This document shows positions 43,592 to 53,449 of a DNA stretch of 64,000 bases, piece by piece (positions within the stretch are counted from its first letter, which is position 1; each line of letters begins with the position of its first letter). This DNA is from Pseudemcibacter aquimaris (GTDB lineage Bacteria; Pseudomonadota; Alphaproteobacteria; Sphingomonadales; Emcibacteraceae), in assembly GCF_028869115.1 (NCBI RefSeq), contig NZ_CP079800.1, forward strand, positions 2,108,001 through 2,172,000, written 5' to 3'. The notes under the pieces are model-generated. The model saw only the letters and a program-made list of their open reading frames with translations, was not told the DNA's origin and did no database searches. Both the position numbers and the translations under genes were made by a program.

Positions 43592-45253
43592 CTATTTTAT
43601 TTTATCAGCATAATCATTGACCATTTCTTTAACCTCTTTACGCATCACAAACATACATATCACGTTCGGTATAGTCATGAAGGCCACTGTAATCGCAGCA
43701 AAGGTCCAGATAACAGTTGTATCCGCAATCGACGCTACAAAGAAACCAATCACATATACAACACGGTACGGCATAACAGCAGACTGACCAAATAGGTAAG
43801 TTATCGCCCTATCGCCATAGTATGACCACGCAACCGCCGTTGAGAAAGCAAAGAGCGCCAGTGAGATCGCAACGATATATTGACCACTGTCCCCTAAGAA
43901 GCTTTTGGTAAAGGCTTTACTTGTTAGTGCCGCTGAATGGATAAGTGATTTACCTTTAACAACAACTTCGCCGTCATCGAGCTTACCACCCGTAACAGAA
44001 ATCTTACCGGTAAATGGCTGATCATTTTTGCTAAAGACCACATCTTCTGCCACAGAACGCGCGTGAAGCACTGTAACACCACCAGAAGTCAGCATACCGT
44101 TCATCACATCAATTTCGCCTGTGTGTGTGGTAATTGTCGAACCTTCAACCACGTTAAGATGCTTGAATAACGCTTCACGGTCTGCTTGTACCGCATCATC
44201 ATAAACACCATTAATAATGCTGAAATCAGATGTCTGGAATGTTGTATCGTGTTTTTCTGTCCAAACACCTGATGATAGGATCACAAGCCCCGTAAGCGTA
44301 CAAATCATGATGGTATCAATGAATGGCTCAAGTAATGATACCATGCCTTCTGATACCGGCTCTTCTGTAATTGCGGATGCGTGAGCAATAGCAGATGAAC
44401 CCTGCCCTGCTTCGTTTGAGAACAGGCCACGGTTAACACCACGGTTAAAGGCAAACGCGAACGTCGCACCAAGGAAGCCACCAAGTGCCGCACTACCGTT
44501 AAAGGCATCAGCGAAAATAGAAACGAATGATGGCACAACATTTTCGATGTTAGCGAAAATCACACAAAGTGCACCAACCAAATATAATAACGCCATGGAC
44601 GGAACAACACGTGATGCGAAGTTCGCAATACGTGTAACACCACCAATAATCACGAAAGCAAGCAACACCGATGCAACAATACCAGTCATCCATGCTTCGA
44701 TCCCGAATGTTTCATTCATAGCCTGCGCAATGTTATTAACCTGTGGCATACTGCCTGAACCAAAGGAACTAAGGGCCGCTGCAGCCGCGAACATCGCCGC
44801 CAAAGGCTTCCACCCCAAACCACGGTCCATCACATACATCGGACCACCAGCAACAGTACCATCATCGGTTTTAATACGGTATTTATGGGAAAGTGATACT
44901 TCCACAAATTTGGTTGTCATACCCATAAAGGCGGTCGCGAGCATCCAGAAAATAGCAGCCGGACCACCAAGATAAATGGCAAGACCAACACCACCAATAT
45001 TACCCGTACCGATCGTACCGGATAACGCCATGGACATCGCCTGGAAATGGGATGTCTCACCTTGCGCTTTATGCTCTTCAAACTCTTTATCTTTGCCAAG
45101 AAGTACGCCCCAAGCATGCTTAAAGAAGCGAATTTGTGGAAACTTAAGATAAATGGTGAAGAATAAACCTATACCGAGTAGGTAGAACGGAAACCATGGA
45201 GCACTACCGATAAAGCTGTCGATAGAGACCAGAAAATTATTAACTTCTAACAT
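43592..45253 (-). CDS. Sodium:alanine/glycine symporter (AGCS family) with a large extra loop
   Basis: A 553-residue membrane protein. AGCS marks include [13 protein letters not shown] (about 78-90), [21 protein letters not shown] split around 271-291, and WSYYGDRA near 476. It moves alanine or glycine with Na+. Between the helix at about 316-332 and the one at about 455-475 lies a soluble segment of some 120 residues (TTFQTSDF to SKAFTKS), where typical members of about 450-480 residues have only a short loop. The insertion is rich in Val, Gly and Thr with regular beta-like spacing. AGAGGGAA precedes the ATG. Confidence 0.92.
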   Translation of the reverse strand: MLEVNNFLVSIDSFIGSAPWFPFYLLGIGLFFTIYLKFPQIRFFKHAWGVLLGKDKEFEEHKAQGETSHFQAMSMALSGTIGTGNIGGVGLAIYLGGPAAIFWMLATAFMGMTTKFVEVSLSHKYRIKTDDGTVAGGPMYVMDRGLGWKPLAAMFAAAAALSSFGSGSMPQVNNIAQAMNETFGIEAWMTGIVASVLLAFVIIGGVTRIANFASRVVPSMALLYLVGALCVIFANIENVVPSFVSIFADAFNGSAALGGFLGATFAFAFNRGVNRGLFSNEAGQGSSAIAHASAITEEPVSEGMVSLLEPFIDTIMICTLTGLVILSSGVWTEKHDTTFQTSDFSIINGVYDDAVQADREALFKHLNVVEGSTITTHTGEIDVMNGMLTSGGVTVLHARSVAEDVVFSKNDQPFTGKISVTGGKLDDGEVVVKGKSLIHSAALTSKAFTKSFLGDSGQYIVAISLALFAFSTAVAWSYYGDRAITYLFGQSAVMPYRVVYVIGFFVASIADTTVIWTFAAITVAFMTIPNVICMFVMRKEVKEMVNDYADKIK

Positions 45254-45433
45254 TAATTCCCTCTTATTTTGATGAATTTAATTCGTCAGTTTCTGACTTG
45301 TTATAAATTAGTGCACAACACTATAGGGATTCTGGAGCTAGGTATAGGAATTAATGTATTTTTTTAACAAATCCGTAAAATTTACGAAATATTCCTAATG
45401 ATCACTCTTAATCCAGAAAAAATCCGAAAATAA

Positions 45434-45460
45434 AAAACCCGGCTTTAAAAGCCGGGTTTT
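45434..45460. terminator. Bidirectional terminator after the NhaD-like gene
   Basis: AAAACCCGGCT pairs with AGCCGGGTTTT around a short A/T loop, with T-rich runs on both sides. It lies 24 bases after the stop codon of the minus-strand antiporter gene. Confidence 0.88.
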
Positions 45461-45483
45461 AAAAATTTCTATGTTCTTAATTC

Positions 45484-46821
45484 CTAGTTTACAGGAGCTG
45501 TAAACCAATCGAAGAATGTAGAGAACAAGATTGTTGAAACAACAAGTGTCAGGAACATCACTGGAAGACCTTTTTTCATCCAAAGGCCAGGTGTGATTGC
45601 CATTTTCGGGTTTCCTGTTTCACGCGCAAGACGCTCGGAAATTGTAACGATGTAAACGTTGGCTGTTGAACCAATGTGTGTACCGTTACCGCCCATGCCA
45701 ACACCGATAGCAAGTGACCACCATAGTGGTGATACGTTAATGCCTTGTGTTTCTAGACCAAGAATAATTGGAATCATCGCCGCTGTGAACGGAATGTTAT
45801 CAATCGCAGCAGATAGAACCGCAGCAACCCACATAAGCATGATAGAAGCCATTAGAAGGTCTTCACGAACCATTGGCAGGATTTGTGTACCAACATATTC
45901 AAGGAACTGACTGTGTTCAACACCACCGATCAGAATGAAGAGCGAGATAAAGAAGAGTAGTAGAGAAATCTCAACTTGCTCTAGTGACTCATCAACTTCG
46001 ATGTGACGGCTAGCAAAGAATAGAAGCGTTAGACCAAGTGCTGATACTTCCCATGGTTCCATGTGCAGCGCACCGTGAGCCATAAATAGTACAGTCATTA
46101 GACCAAGAATAGCTAAAGCAGAATACCAAACTTTCTTGTTTGTAATTGGAATTTCTTCAATGTCTTGCCAGTCTTTTGGCTTCTCAGCAAGTTCTTCTTT
46201 AAATAGATACTTAAGAGCGACAAGCACAGTTAACCATGCAACAAGCACAGGAGGGCCCATGTGTACAAGGAATGTGTTAAATGAAATGTTCGCAGCAGAA
46301 CCGATCATTAGGTTAGGTGGATCACCAACAAGTGTTGCAACACCACCTGTATCAGATAGTAGAGCAGCAGCCATTAGGTATGGCAGTGGAGAAACATTAA
46401 GTGTACGAGCAATCATGATAATGAGCGGGCCAAAGATAACCACTGTTGTCACGTTATCAAGCAGAAGACTGATTACTGTAACCGCTGTACCGATCAGTGC
46501 AAGCATCATGTAAAGGCGACCTTTACTGAAACGTGCCAGTTCCACAGCAAGGTTTTGGAAACCACCAGTTGGGATCATGATAGCAACGATTGTCATCATA
46601 CAGCCAAGTAGGAAAATCACGTTCCAATCCACAGCTTCATAAGCTTGTTCTACGCTATAAAAGCCCATTTCCTTACCGATAAGTAGGATTGTGCCAGCAC
46701 CAAGCATCGCGAACTTAGCACGGTGGAAACCATGCACATGCTCTGTAAAAATACCGATGAAGGTCACAGCGAGAATAATTCCCGAGATCAACATCGTGTT
46801 ATTAAAGACTAATTCATGCAT
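45484..46821 (-). CDS. ArsB/NhaD-type ion transporter (probable Na+/H+ antiporter)
   Basis: A 445-residue membrane protein with about twelve helices of the ion transporter superfamily. LLDNVTTVVIFGP (about 120-132), TGGVATLVGDPPNLMIGSA (about 158) and the second inverted half AAIDNIPFTAAMIP with GNGTHIGSTANV (about 385) give the two-fold pseudo-symmetry of ArsB/NhaD. The DPPN and DNIPFTA motifs favour NhaD- or P-protein-like antiporters rather than arsenite export; no ars gene is near. It probably helps keep Na+ balance, which suits a marine host and the neighbouring sodium symporter. Confidence 0.88.
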   Translation of the reverse strand: MHELVFNNTMLISGIILAVTFIGIFTEHVHGFHRAKFAMLGAGTILLIGKEMGFYSVEQAYEAVDWNVIFLLGCMMTIVAIMIPTGGFQNLAVELARFSKGRLYMMLALIGTAVTVISLLLDNVTTVVIFGPLIIMIARTLNVSPLPYLMAAALLSDTGGVATLVGDPPNLMIGSAANISFNTFLVHMGPPVLVAWLTVLVALKYLFKEELAEKPKDWQDIEEIPITNKKVWYSALAILGLMTVLFMAHGALHMEPWEVSALGLTLLFFASRHIEVDESLEQVEISLLLFFISLFILIGGVEHSQFLEYVGTQILPMVREDLLMASIMLMWVAAVLSAAIDNIPFTAAMIPIILGLETQGINVSPLWWSLAIGVGMGGNGTHIGSTANVYIVTISERLARETGNPKMAITPGLWMKKGLPVMFLTLVVSTILFSTFFDWFTAPVN

Positions 46822-47086
46822 TAAAATAACTCTTTGTTTAAATTGTTAATTTTGAAAAATTTAGAAAAACCAAAGAGAAAGAATATCAAAACGCAAATCA
46901 TCACTGAAATTCATTTCATTGTAGTTTTCTTGTAGATTCCCTCGTACCCTAAATTTTGGAGGAATTTAGCATTATTTCGGGGAAATGCAATCAAAATCGA
47001 AGGAAAAGAGTCTGTTTTTAAGGCTTAAGAGCTGCTTTTACAGATCAAGGGTAGACATGGAACTTCATATATATTAGTCGTAAATC

Positions 47087-47524
47087 ATGATCGATAAATT
47101 ATACCAGAAAACCATCCTAAAACATGCCGCAAATGCCACTGGGCATGGCGCACTCGAAGAAGCCGACCATAGCGCCATGGTACATAATCCAATGTGCGGG
47201 GACCGAATAAAAGTTTATATAAAACTTGAAAATGGTGAACTGGTTGATTTTTCCCACGAGGCAAAGGCCTGCGCCCTTTGCCAAGCAAGTGCATCCGTTT
47301 TAGGGGAACATTTTCAAGGACTTACAATTGATAAAATTAACACCTTGATTGAAAGCATTAAAAACTCACTAGGTGACCCAAACGGCCCAGAACAAAACTC
47401 TTGGCCCGATGATAAATGGGCCGCACTCGATGTCTTTAATGTTGTTAGGGACCATAAAAGCCGCAAAACATGCGTCACCCTACCCTTTGATGCGTTAAAG
47501 CAAGCACTCGAAGAACATTCATAA
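47087..47524 (+). CDS. IscU/SufU-like iron-sulphur cluster scaffold protein
   Basis: A 145-residue protein of the NifU N-terminal (IscU/SufU) family. The three ligand cysteines are in HNPMCGDRI, ACALCQAS and KTCVTLPFDAL, and an inserted stretch between the second and third is like SufU rather than IscU. It may assemble Fe-S clusters or act as a sulphur acceptor. No sufS or iscS is next to it. The ribosome binding site is not obvious. A weak inverted repeat (CTAAATT/AATTTAG, 46951-46971) lies upstream. Confidence 0.87.
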   Translation: MIDKLYQKTILKHAANATGHGALEEADHSAMVHNPMCGDRIKVYIKLENGELVDFSHEAKACALCQASASVLGEHFQGLTIDKINTLIESIKNSLGDPNGPEQNSWPDDKWAALDVFNVVRDHKSRKTCVTLPFDALKQALEEHS

Positions 47525-47590
47525 AAAATGTTTGCAGAATAGCCCTTTAAGACGTATTTTTAAATAAACACAACCATAAAAGAGGGCATC

Positions 47591-48418
47591 ATGGAAGAAT
47601 TCATTGCAGAATACAGCGAAATGCTAGTTGAACTGGGCACGACATACGGTCTTAATATCGTTTTTGCCATTTTAATACTGATAATCGGTCTTTGGATCGC
47701 GGGAAGAATTAAAAATCTTGTATTAAAAGCCTGTAAAAAAAGCAGCAAAATCGACGATACCCTTGGCGCCTTTTTCTCTAGCCTTGCCAGATATGTCATC
47801 ATTATCTTTACCGTTCTTGCGGTACTTGATCGTTTCGGTGTCGAAACGGCAAGTCTTATTGCGATACTCGGTGCCGCATCCCTTGCCATTGGTCTTGCGC
47901 TACAAGGCACCCTTAGCAATGTTGCTGCTGGTGTCATGCTGCTTATCTTCCGTCCTTTCAAGGTCGGGCAATTTGTTGATGTCGCGGGTCATGCGGGAAC
48001 CGTTAAGCATCTGGGTCTATTTGTAACGGAAATGGCCACTGGTGACAATGTTAAGATCATCATTCCAAACGGGCAAATCTGGGGGGCTTCTATCAAGAAC
48101 TTCTCTGCCAATGACAAACGCCGTGTCGATTTGGTTATTGGTATCGGTTATGACGATGATATTGATAAGGCAATTGCAGAAATCGGTGCCATCATTGATG
48201 CGGATGCACGCGCTGATAAAGACCCTGATCCATCAATTTTTGTTGGTGAACTTGGCGCAAGTTCCGTTGACCTTGTGGTGCGTGTCTGGACAGACAGTGG
48301 CAATTACTGGCCGTTAAAAGCCGACCTTACCAAAGCCATCAAACAAACATTTGATGAAAAAGAAATCAGCTTCCCTTATCCACAACAGGACGTACATATC
48401 GTTTCAAGTGTTAAGTAA
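47591..48418 (+). CDS. Small-conductance mechanosensitive channel MscS
   Basis: A 275-residue channel with three membrane helices. The pore helix TM3 is AILGAASLAIGLALQGTLSN (about 96-115), with the Gly/Ala pattern of MscS, followed by the beta domain PFKVGQFVDV and the alpha/beta domain ending in PYPQQDVHI. It opens on membrane tension during hypo-osmotic shock. GAGGG precedes the ATG. It is followed after two bases by a sensor kinase gene, so it may be the first gene of that operon. Confidence 0.95.
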   Translation: MEEFIAEYSEMLVELGTTYGLNIVFAILILIIGLWIAGRIKNLVLKACKKSSKIDDTLGAFFSSLARYVIIIFTVLAVLDRFGVETASLIAILGAASLAIGLALQGTLSNVAAGVMLLIFRPFKVGQFVDVAGHAGTVKHLGLFVTEMATGDNVKIIIPNGQIWGASIKNFSANDKRRVDLVIGIGYDDDIDKAIAEIGAIIDADARADKDPDPSIFVGELGASSVDLVVRVWTDSGNYWPLKADLTKAIKQTFDEKEISFPYPQQDVHIVSSVK

Positions 48419-48420
48419 GC

Positions 48421-49527
48421 ATGAGTTTAGAAAGCTTCATAGAAAAACAATATAAGCAAAAAGAAAGCTTATTCTGGAAATTACAAGTCGCGGGCTGGCT
48501 CACTTTCGGGGCCACCCGCGCACTTAATTCATTTGCCCTTGGTGATGATATTAATTTCCAGCTTATTGTTGCGGTTTCTGTGGTCAGTGGCTTTCTGATT
48601 ACAATTCTATTAAGGCTTGTTTATAGAAAATTACGCTCAAGCAACCTTCCCGCATCAACCATGGTGCTTTCGATTATCAGCTGCATCGTTGTGTGTGCGG
48701 TTATTCTTAGCGCGATTGACATCTGGATTGTCGTGCAGATTTATTTCATCGACTTACTGGTCAATGATTTTGCCGGGCGTAGCCTTTATAACGTTTTTGT
48801 ATTGTTAATCTGGACGGGTGCCTATTTCATTATCAATTATCATTTCTTGCTGTTAGAAGAAAAAGAAAAAACCTTGCAAGCTGTCGCACAGGCCCACCAG
48901 TCGCAGTTAAAAATGCTGCGTTACCAGTTAAACCCGCATTTCCTGTTTAATACGTTAAATGCGATTTCAACCTTGGTGCTTACCAATCAAAGTAAAGAAG
49001 CCAATGGCATGCTTACTAAATTAAGCGCGTTCTTACGCTTTAGTCTGGTAAACCAGCCACAGCAAAAAATCACCATTGAGGAAGAGGTTTATGCCCTTTG
49101 GCTCTATCTTGATATTGAAAAGGTTCGCTTCCAGGAACGCCTCAAAATTGATTTCAATATCGCCGATGATGCAAAACAGGCCTTAATCCCCAGCCTGTTA
49201 CTGCAGCCGTTAATCGAAAACGCCATTAAATACGCCATTGCCCCCATGGAAGACGGCGGTACAATTTCATTAAGTGTGAAACGAGACCGTAAGATTTTAA
49301 AAATTCTTCTGTGTGATACTGGCCCTGGTCTTCCGAGCGAAGAAGAAATGAAAAAGACGAGAGATGATTCAAGTGGCGTTGGACTTGCCAATACAAAAAC
49401 CAGACTTCTTGAACTTTATCCAGGCAATCATAATATTGCCATAAACAACCGCGAAGAAGGGGGCTTACAAATTTTCATTGCATTACCGTTTGAAACCGCG
49501 GCTGAGGGAAAGGAAACAAATGAATAA
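48421..49527 (+). CDS. LytS/AlgZ-type sensor histidine kinase
   Basis: A 368-residue kinase with four N-terminal membrane helices (about 22-150) and no large periplasmic domain. The His_kinase (PF06580-type) box QLNPHFLFNTLNAI has the phospho-acceptor His in NPHF. The ATPase domain shows LLQPLIENAIKYAI and DTGPGLP with GVGLANTKTRL. It overlaps the LytTR response regulator gene by eight bases, so the two form one system. Confidence 0.93.
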   Translation: MSLESFIEKQYKQKESLFWKLQVAGWLTFGATRALNSFALGDDINFQLIVAVSVVSGFLITILLRLVYRKLRSSNLPASTMVLSIISCIVVCAVILSAIDIWIVVQIYFIDLLVNDFAGRSLYNVFVLLIWTGAYFIINYHFLLLEEKEKTLQAVAQAHQSQLKMLRYQLNPHFLFNTLNAISTLVLTNQSKEANGMLTKLSAFLRFSLVNQPQQKITIEEEVYALWLYLDIEKVRFQERLKIDFNIADDAKQALIPSLLLQPLIENAIKYAIAPMEDGGTISLSVKRDRKILKILLCDTGPGLPSEEEMKKTRDDSSGVGLANTKTRLLELYPGNHNIAINNREEGGLQIFIALPFETAAEGKETNE

Positions 49528-50329
49528 GATCAGAACCCTTTTGGTTGATGATGAACCACTTGCCTTACAAGGTTTAAAAATCAGATTGGAACAATTTGAT
49601 GACTTGGAAGTGGTGGATACGGCATCCAATGGCCGCGAAGCCGTTAAAAAAATCCGTTCTGAAAAACCGGATCTTGTGTTTCTGGATATTCAAATGCCGG
49701 GCATGGGTGGTTTTGATGTGGTTAAGGCGCTCGCTAATGAAGAATTGCCGATCATCATTTTCGCCACCGCGTTTGACAAATATGCTATTCAGGCGTTTGA
49801 AACCCACGCAACCGATTATTTGTTAAAACCGATTGAAGAAGAAAGACTTGAACAGGCGATAAGCCGCGTTCGTGAACAAATTTCCGAACATATTGCCATT
49901 GAACAGAATGCGAAGTTGATCGACCTGATCCGTAATATGGATGATCCACCGGAAATTGAACTGTCGGAAATTCTGACGGCGGACGACATCACAACCAAGA
50001 AACAGTTTGAAAGCCAGTTCAGCATCAAAGATCGCGGTGAAATCACGCTGGTGAGCGTCAGCAGCATTCAATGGATTGATGCGGCCGGTGATTACATGTG
50101 CTTGCATACAGACAACAAAACACACATATTGCGTGAAACCATGAAAAACATGGAAAAGCGCCTTGATCCGGATGTGTTCAAACGCATCCACAGATCAACA
50201 ATTGTGAATATCAATATGATTGAAAAACTAGCCTCCAGCGCGGGTGGCAAATATCTGATTACCTTAAAAAATGGTTCAGAATTACAAGCCAGCCGCAATT
50301 ACCGGGAGTCCTTAAAGCAGTTTTTATAA
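49520..50329 (+). CDS. LytTR-family response regulator
   Basis: A 269-residue regulator. The ATG at 49520 follows AGGAAA and is in the end of the kinase gene. The receiver domain has LLVDDEPLA, the phospho-acceptor Asp in VFLDIQMPGMGG (about 54) and the Lys in LLKPIEEE. The C-terminal LytTR DNA-binding domain (about 165-269) has DAAGDYMCLHT, HRSTIVNINMI and LQASRNYRESLK. It should bind direct repeats. Targets are unknown but may include its own operon and the small secreted protein after it. Confidence 0.94.
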   Translation: MNKIRTLLVDDEPLALQGLKIRLEQFDDLEVVDTASNGREAVKKIRSEKPDLVFLDIQMPGMGGFDVVKALANEELPIIIFATAFDKYAIQAFETHATDYLLKPIEEERLEQAISRVREQISEHIAIEQNAKLIDLIRNMDDPPEIELSEILTADDITTKKQFESQFSIKDRGEITLVSVSSIQWIDAAGDYMCLHTDNKTHILRETMKNMEKRLDPDVFKRIHRSTIVNINMIEKLASSAGGKYLITLKNGSELQASRNYRESLKQFL

Positions 50330-50349
50330 ACATAAAAAGAGAGGGAAAA

Positions 50350-50853
50350 ATGAAAACATTACTTTCAACCATGATCGCGCTTTGCGTGATGATAACCACT
50401 GCGTCCGCGCAGGAATTTAATCCGAATTTCGTCACCCCCTCTCAAGAAATCAGGATCAAGGAAGAAGTCAAACTGATCGTTGACCGCTATTACACATATT
50501 TTTCTGCAAATCAGATGGATAAATTCCCAAGTGAAACCCATACAATCCCTTGGGCAGTACTCGGTACAGATCGCATTTACATGACGGCGGAAGAATCCAA
50601 CGATTTTTATTATCAATCTTACGCCAATATTAAGAAAAATAATCCGGAATATGACCGTTCCGAATTCACCATTCAAAAAACCTGTGTTCTTTCACCAAAT
50701 ACAGCATTCGTCAGTGGCTATAACACCCGCCGCGCGGCCGACGACAGCATCATATCCATGAACGGAACAGTATATATCATGGTCCGCACCGAAAACGGTT
50801 GGCGCATTAACAGCTTTGCTGGCAAGCCACTGGATAAAGTTGTCAGTTGTTAA
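50350..50853 (+). CDS. Secreted NTF2/SnoaL-like protein
   Basis: A 167-residue protein with a Sec signal peptide (about residues 1-20, ending TASAQ). The mature part has the cone fold typical of SnoaL/DUF4440 proteins: a first helix with VKLIVDRYYTYFSANQMDKF, then strands with TAFVSGYNTRR and MVRTENGWRINSFAG. No catalytic residues can be assigned. It starts 21 bases after the LytTR gene with GAGGGAAA before the ATG, so it is probably part of the same operon and may be a target or accessory of it. Confidence 0.75.
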   Translation: MKTLLSTMIALCVMITTASAQEFNPNFVTPSQEIRIKEEVKLIVDRYYTYFSANQMDKFPSETHTIPWAVLGTDRIYMTAEESNDFYYQSYANIKKNNPEYDRSEFTIQKTCVLSPNTAFVSGYNTRRAADDSIISMNGTVYIMVRTENGWRINSFAGKPLDKVVSC

Positions 50854-50936
50854 AGAAAAAATTCTAATAACAACAACAATCAGATAGGAATTTGAATTTT
50901 ATATATCCATAATGTGTTTATAACAAAGGATATAAT

Positions 50937-52358
50937 ATGAAGTTTGATTTAGATCAGAATACAAGAAAAGAAATTCTTATTGCCGTAACGGAGAAACTCG
51001 AGGATTATTACGCCAATACTAAAGCTTGTAAAATTACACCAACCATTGATGTTGCGAATATTAAAAATCTTGTAAGCCAAGTAGATTTAATTAATGGCAT
51101 GGATAATTTTGAAGCAATTGATTACGTTACGAAAAATCTAAAAGAAAACTCAGTACATACACCGCATCCAAGTTATTTTGGTTTATATAATCCCCGTTCA
51201 AATTACGCAGGTATAATCGCCGATTTGATTACGGCATATTTTAATCCTCAGTTAGCCGCATGGAGCCACGCCCCTTTTGCGGTAGAGGTTGAAGCACACT
51301 TAATTGCTGAACTTGCTTCAAAGTTTGGATATTCGACCAATAAATTTGACGGTGTCTTTGCAACAGGCGGTAACGAAGCAAATCAGACAGCTGTCTTGTG
51401 TGCACTTAACAACCAATATCCAAATTTTAATCGTGACGGCATCTTTTCTGTTTCAAAGAAGCCTATTATTTATTGTTCTGAAGAAGCGCATCATTCCGTG
51501 CATAAAGCAGCAAAAACGGCAGGTTTAGGATACAATAGCGTCATTCCAATACCAGTTGGCAACGATCAAAAGTTAGACACCACGATTTTAAAGGAAAAAA
51601 TAGAGGTATCTACCCAGTCCAATCATGCACCATTAATGATTATTGGTACGGCTGGAACAACAGGGGCAGGCATTATTGACGACCTGGTTGAGATTAATAA
51701 TATCGCAAAAGAGTATAATATCTGGTTCCATGTTGATGCTGCTTATGGTGGTGCTGCCGCTTTAAGTGAGAAACTGAGAAACCAGTTAAAGGGTATTGAA
51801 TTAAGCAACTCAATTACTTTTGATGCGCATAAATGGATGTCCGTTCCAATGGGGGCAAGTGTCTTTATTACATCACATCCTAATATTCTCGCTAAAACAT
51901 TTAGTATTTCTACAGAATATATGCCAAAGGATGCCGACAAATTAGAGGTTGTTGACCCTTACTGCCATTCAATTCAATGGTCACGTCGATTTATCGGATT
52001 AAAATTATTTCTATCATTATTATTTTATGGTTGGAAAGGTTACGAGGAAACGATTAACCATCAAGCCGATATGGCAGACTTGCTTAGAAATAAATTAACT
52101 AACAATGGCTGGGTCGTATTAAACAAATCCAACTTACCTGTCGTTTGTTTTACCGATGAGAAAAATAAAAACGATCAAAACTTCACAACCCAGATTCTGG
52201 AAAATATTTATGAGAACGGCAATTCGTGGTTATCAGTATACCCTATCAATAACATAAACTGTTTTCGTGCATGTATAACCAATTACAATACGACTGAATC
52301 AGAATTAGATGAATTAATTGAAGAACTGAATATTGAAAGAGATAAATATACCAAATAA
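50937..52358 (+). CDS. Group II pyridoxal-phosphate amino acid decarboxylase
   Basis: A 473-residue PLP enzyme of the aromatic amino acid/glutamate/diaminobutyrate decarboxylase family. HPSYFGLYNPRSNYAG near residue 76 lines the substrate site. The PLP contacts are HVDAAYGGAAA (Asp over the ring) and TFDAHKWMSVPMG (Schiff-base Lys). Family members decarboxylate Tyr, Trp, DOPA, Glu or 2,4-diaminobutyrate; the sequence alone does not tell which. It is a single gene, with AAAGGA before the ATG, somewhat more AT-rich than its neighbours. Confidence 0.87.
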   Translation: MKFDLDQNTRKEILIAVTEKLEDYYANTKACKITPTIDVANIKNLVSQVDLINGMDNFEAIDYVTKNLKENSVHTPHPSYFGLYNPRSNYAGIIADLITAYFNPQLAAWSHAPFAVEVEAHLIAELASKFGYSTNKFDGVFATGGNEANQTAVLCALNNQYPNFNRDGIFSVSKKPIIYCSEEAHHSVHKAAKTAGLGYNSVIPIPVGNDQKLDTTILKEKIEVSTQSNHAPLMIIGTAGTTGAGIIDDLVEINNIAKEYNIWFHVDAAYGGAAALSEKLRNQLKGIELSNSITFDAHKWMSVPMGASVFITSHPNILAKTFSISTEYMPKDADKLEVVDPYCHSIQWSRRFIGLKLFLSLLFYGWKGYEETINHQADMADLLRNKLTNNGWVVLNKSNLPVVCFTDEKNKNDQNFTTQILENIYENGNSWLSVYPINNINCFRACITNYNTTESELDELIEELNIERDKYTK

Positions 52359-52403
52359 TTAAAGGCAGGCCTTTGACCTACCTTTAACTAAATTGACTGA
52401 TCC

Positions 52404-53300
52404 TTAATTCAAATGTTCGTTAAAGAACTCGATAGTTCTGCCCCATGATAACTCGGCCATTTCCGGGTTATAACGCCCGGTACTATCGTTATGGAAACCG
52501 TGCCTCGTATCAGGATACATATGCATCTGATAGGGGGCGTTGTTGGCTTTAAGCACTTCCTCATAGGCAGGCCACGCCGCATTAACACGTTCATCAGTTT
52601 CCGCAAGCTGGATCATCACCGGCCCTTTAACATTGCCGACAATATCATTTCGTGCAGGTGTCCCGTAATATGGCACTGCCGCATCAATCACATCCGGCAG
52701 GCTCGCTGCAAGAAAGTTGCTGATATAACCGCCGAAACAGAAACCAACCACACCGACTTTGCCACTTGAAAGCGCATGGTCATGCAAGAAATTAGCGGCG
52801 GCGATAAAATCTGCCTCGATTTTACTGCGGTCAAGGCTGCGTTGCATAGTTCGGCCCTCATCATCATTGCCGGGATAACCACCAAGCGGATGAAGCGCAT
52901 CCGGTGCAAATGCCACGAAACCAACCTTGGCAAGTCTTCTGGCGACGTCCTTTACATATGGATTAAGCCCCCTATTTTCATGAACAACCAATACACAAGG
53001 TGCCGTTGCGCCATCTGCCAGTGATGATGGTTGAACGAGATAGCCGCGCCCTTCCCCATGGCCATTTGGCGATGAGAATGTCGCATAACTCGCTTTAATA
53101 TCTTCGTCGTTAAAATTAACCTGTTCCGCAAGTGCATAATTGGGGATAAGCGCACTGGTTAACATCGCCATTGTAATACCACCCTTGGCCAATGTACCGA
53201 GCCTATCCATAAATTCACGGCGGTCCATCATTCCGTGTGCATAGGCATCGTACCAATCGAATGCCTCTTCCGGAATGTTGAATTGAATTTGTCCTGTCAT
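52404..53300 (-). CDS. Dienelactone hydrolase family protein with Tat-like N terminus
   Basis: A 298-residue protein. The dienelactone hydrolase core (about 90-298) has the Cys nucleophile elbow GFCFGGY, the Asp in AETDERVNAAW and the His in DTRHGFHND. Ahead of it is a leader of about 55 residues with DRREFMDRLG and a following hydrophobic stretch ITMAMLTSALIP, which may be an internal Tat signal as in YghX-type proteins. The substrate is unlikely to be dienelactone given the export signal. AAAGGAA precedes the ATG. It follows no aromatic gene cluster here. Confidence 0.87.
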   Translation of the reverse strand: MTGQIQFNIPEEAFDWYDAYAHGMMDRREFMDRLGTLAKGGITMAMLTSALIPNYALAEQVNFNDEDIKASYATFSSPNGHGEGRGYLVQPSSLADGATAPCVLVVHENRGLNPYVKDVARRLAKVGFVAFAPDALHPLGGYPGNDDEGRTMQRSLDRSKIEADFIAAANFLHDHALSSGKVGVVGFCFGGYISNFLAASLPDVIDAAVPYYGTPARNDIVGNVKGPVMIQLAETDERVNAAWPAYEEVLKANNAPYQMHMYPDTRHGFHNDSTGRYNPEMAELSWGRTIEFFNEHLN

Positions 53301-53402
53301 GATTATTCCTTTCGATTATACCCCGAGTCATTGTGACAAGAGTTCCACCCTATGGAAAAGAGTACCCGAAAAGAAAAAAAAAGCAAACTTGGTAACAAAA
53401 AA

Positions 53403-53422
53403 GGCGGATCACATGACCCGCC
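53403..53422 (-). terminator. Terminator of ggt copy 1
   Basis: GGCGG and CCGCC pair with a TC/GA extension and one mismatch around CAT; T-rich runs lie on both sides (TTTTTTGTTACC on the minus strand, TTTTTTTT on the plus). Confidence 0.75.
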
Positions 53423-53449
53423 TGTTGATTTTTTTTATAACCGAATTGG

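Noticed and set aside
45484-46821. Arsenite pump ArsB
   Set aside because: No arsR, arsC or arsA nearby, and the motifs fit NhaD/P-protein antiporters equally or better.
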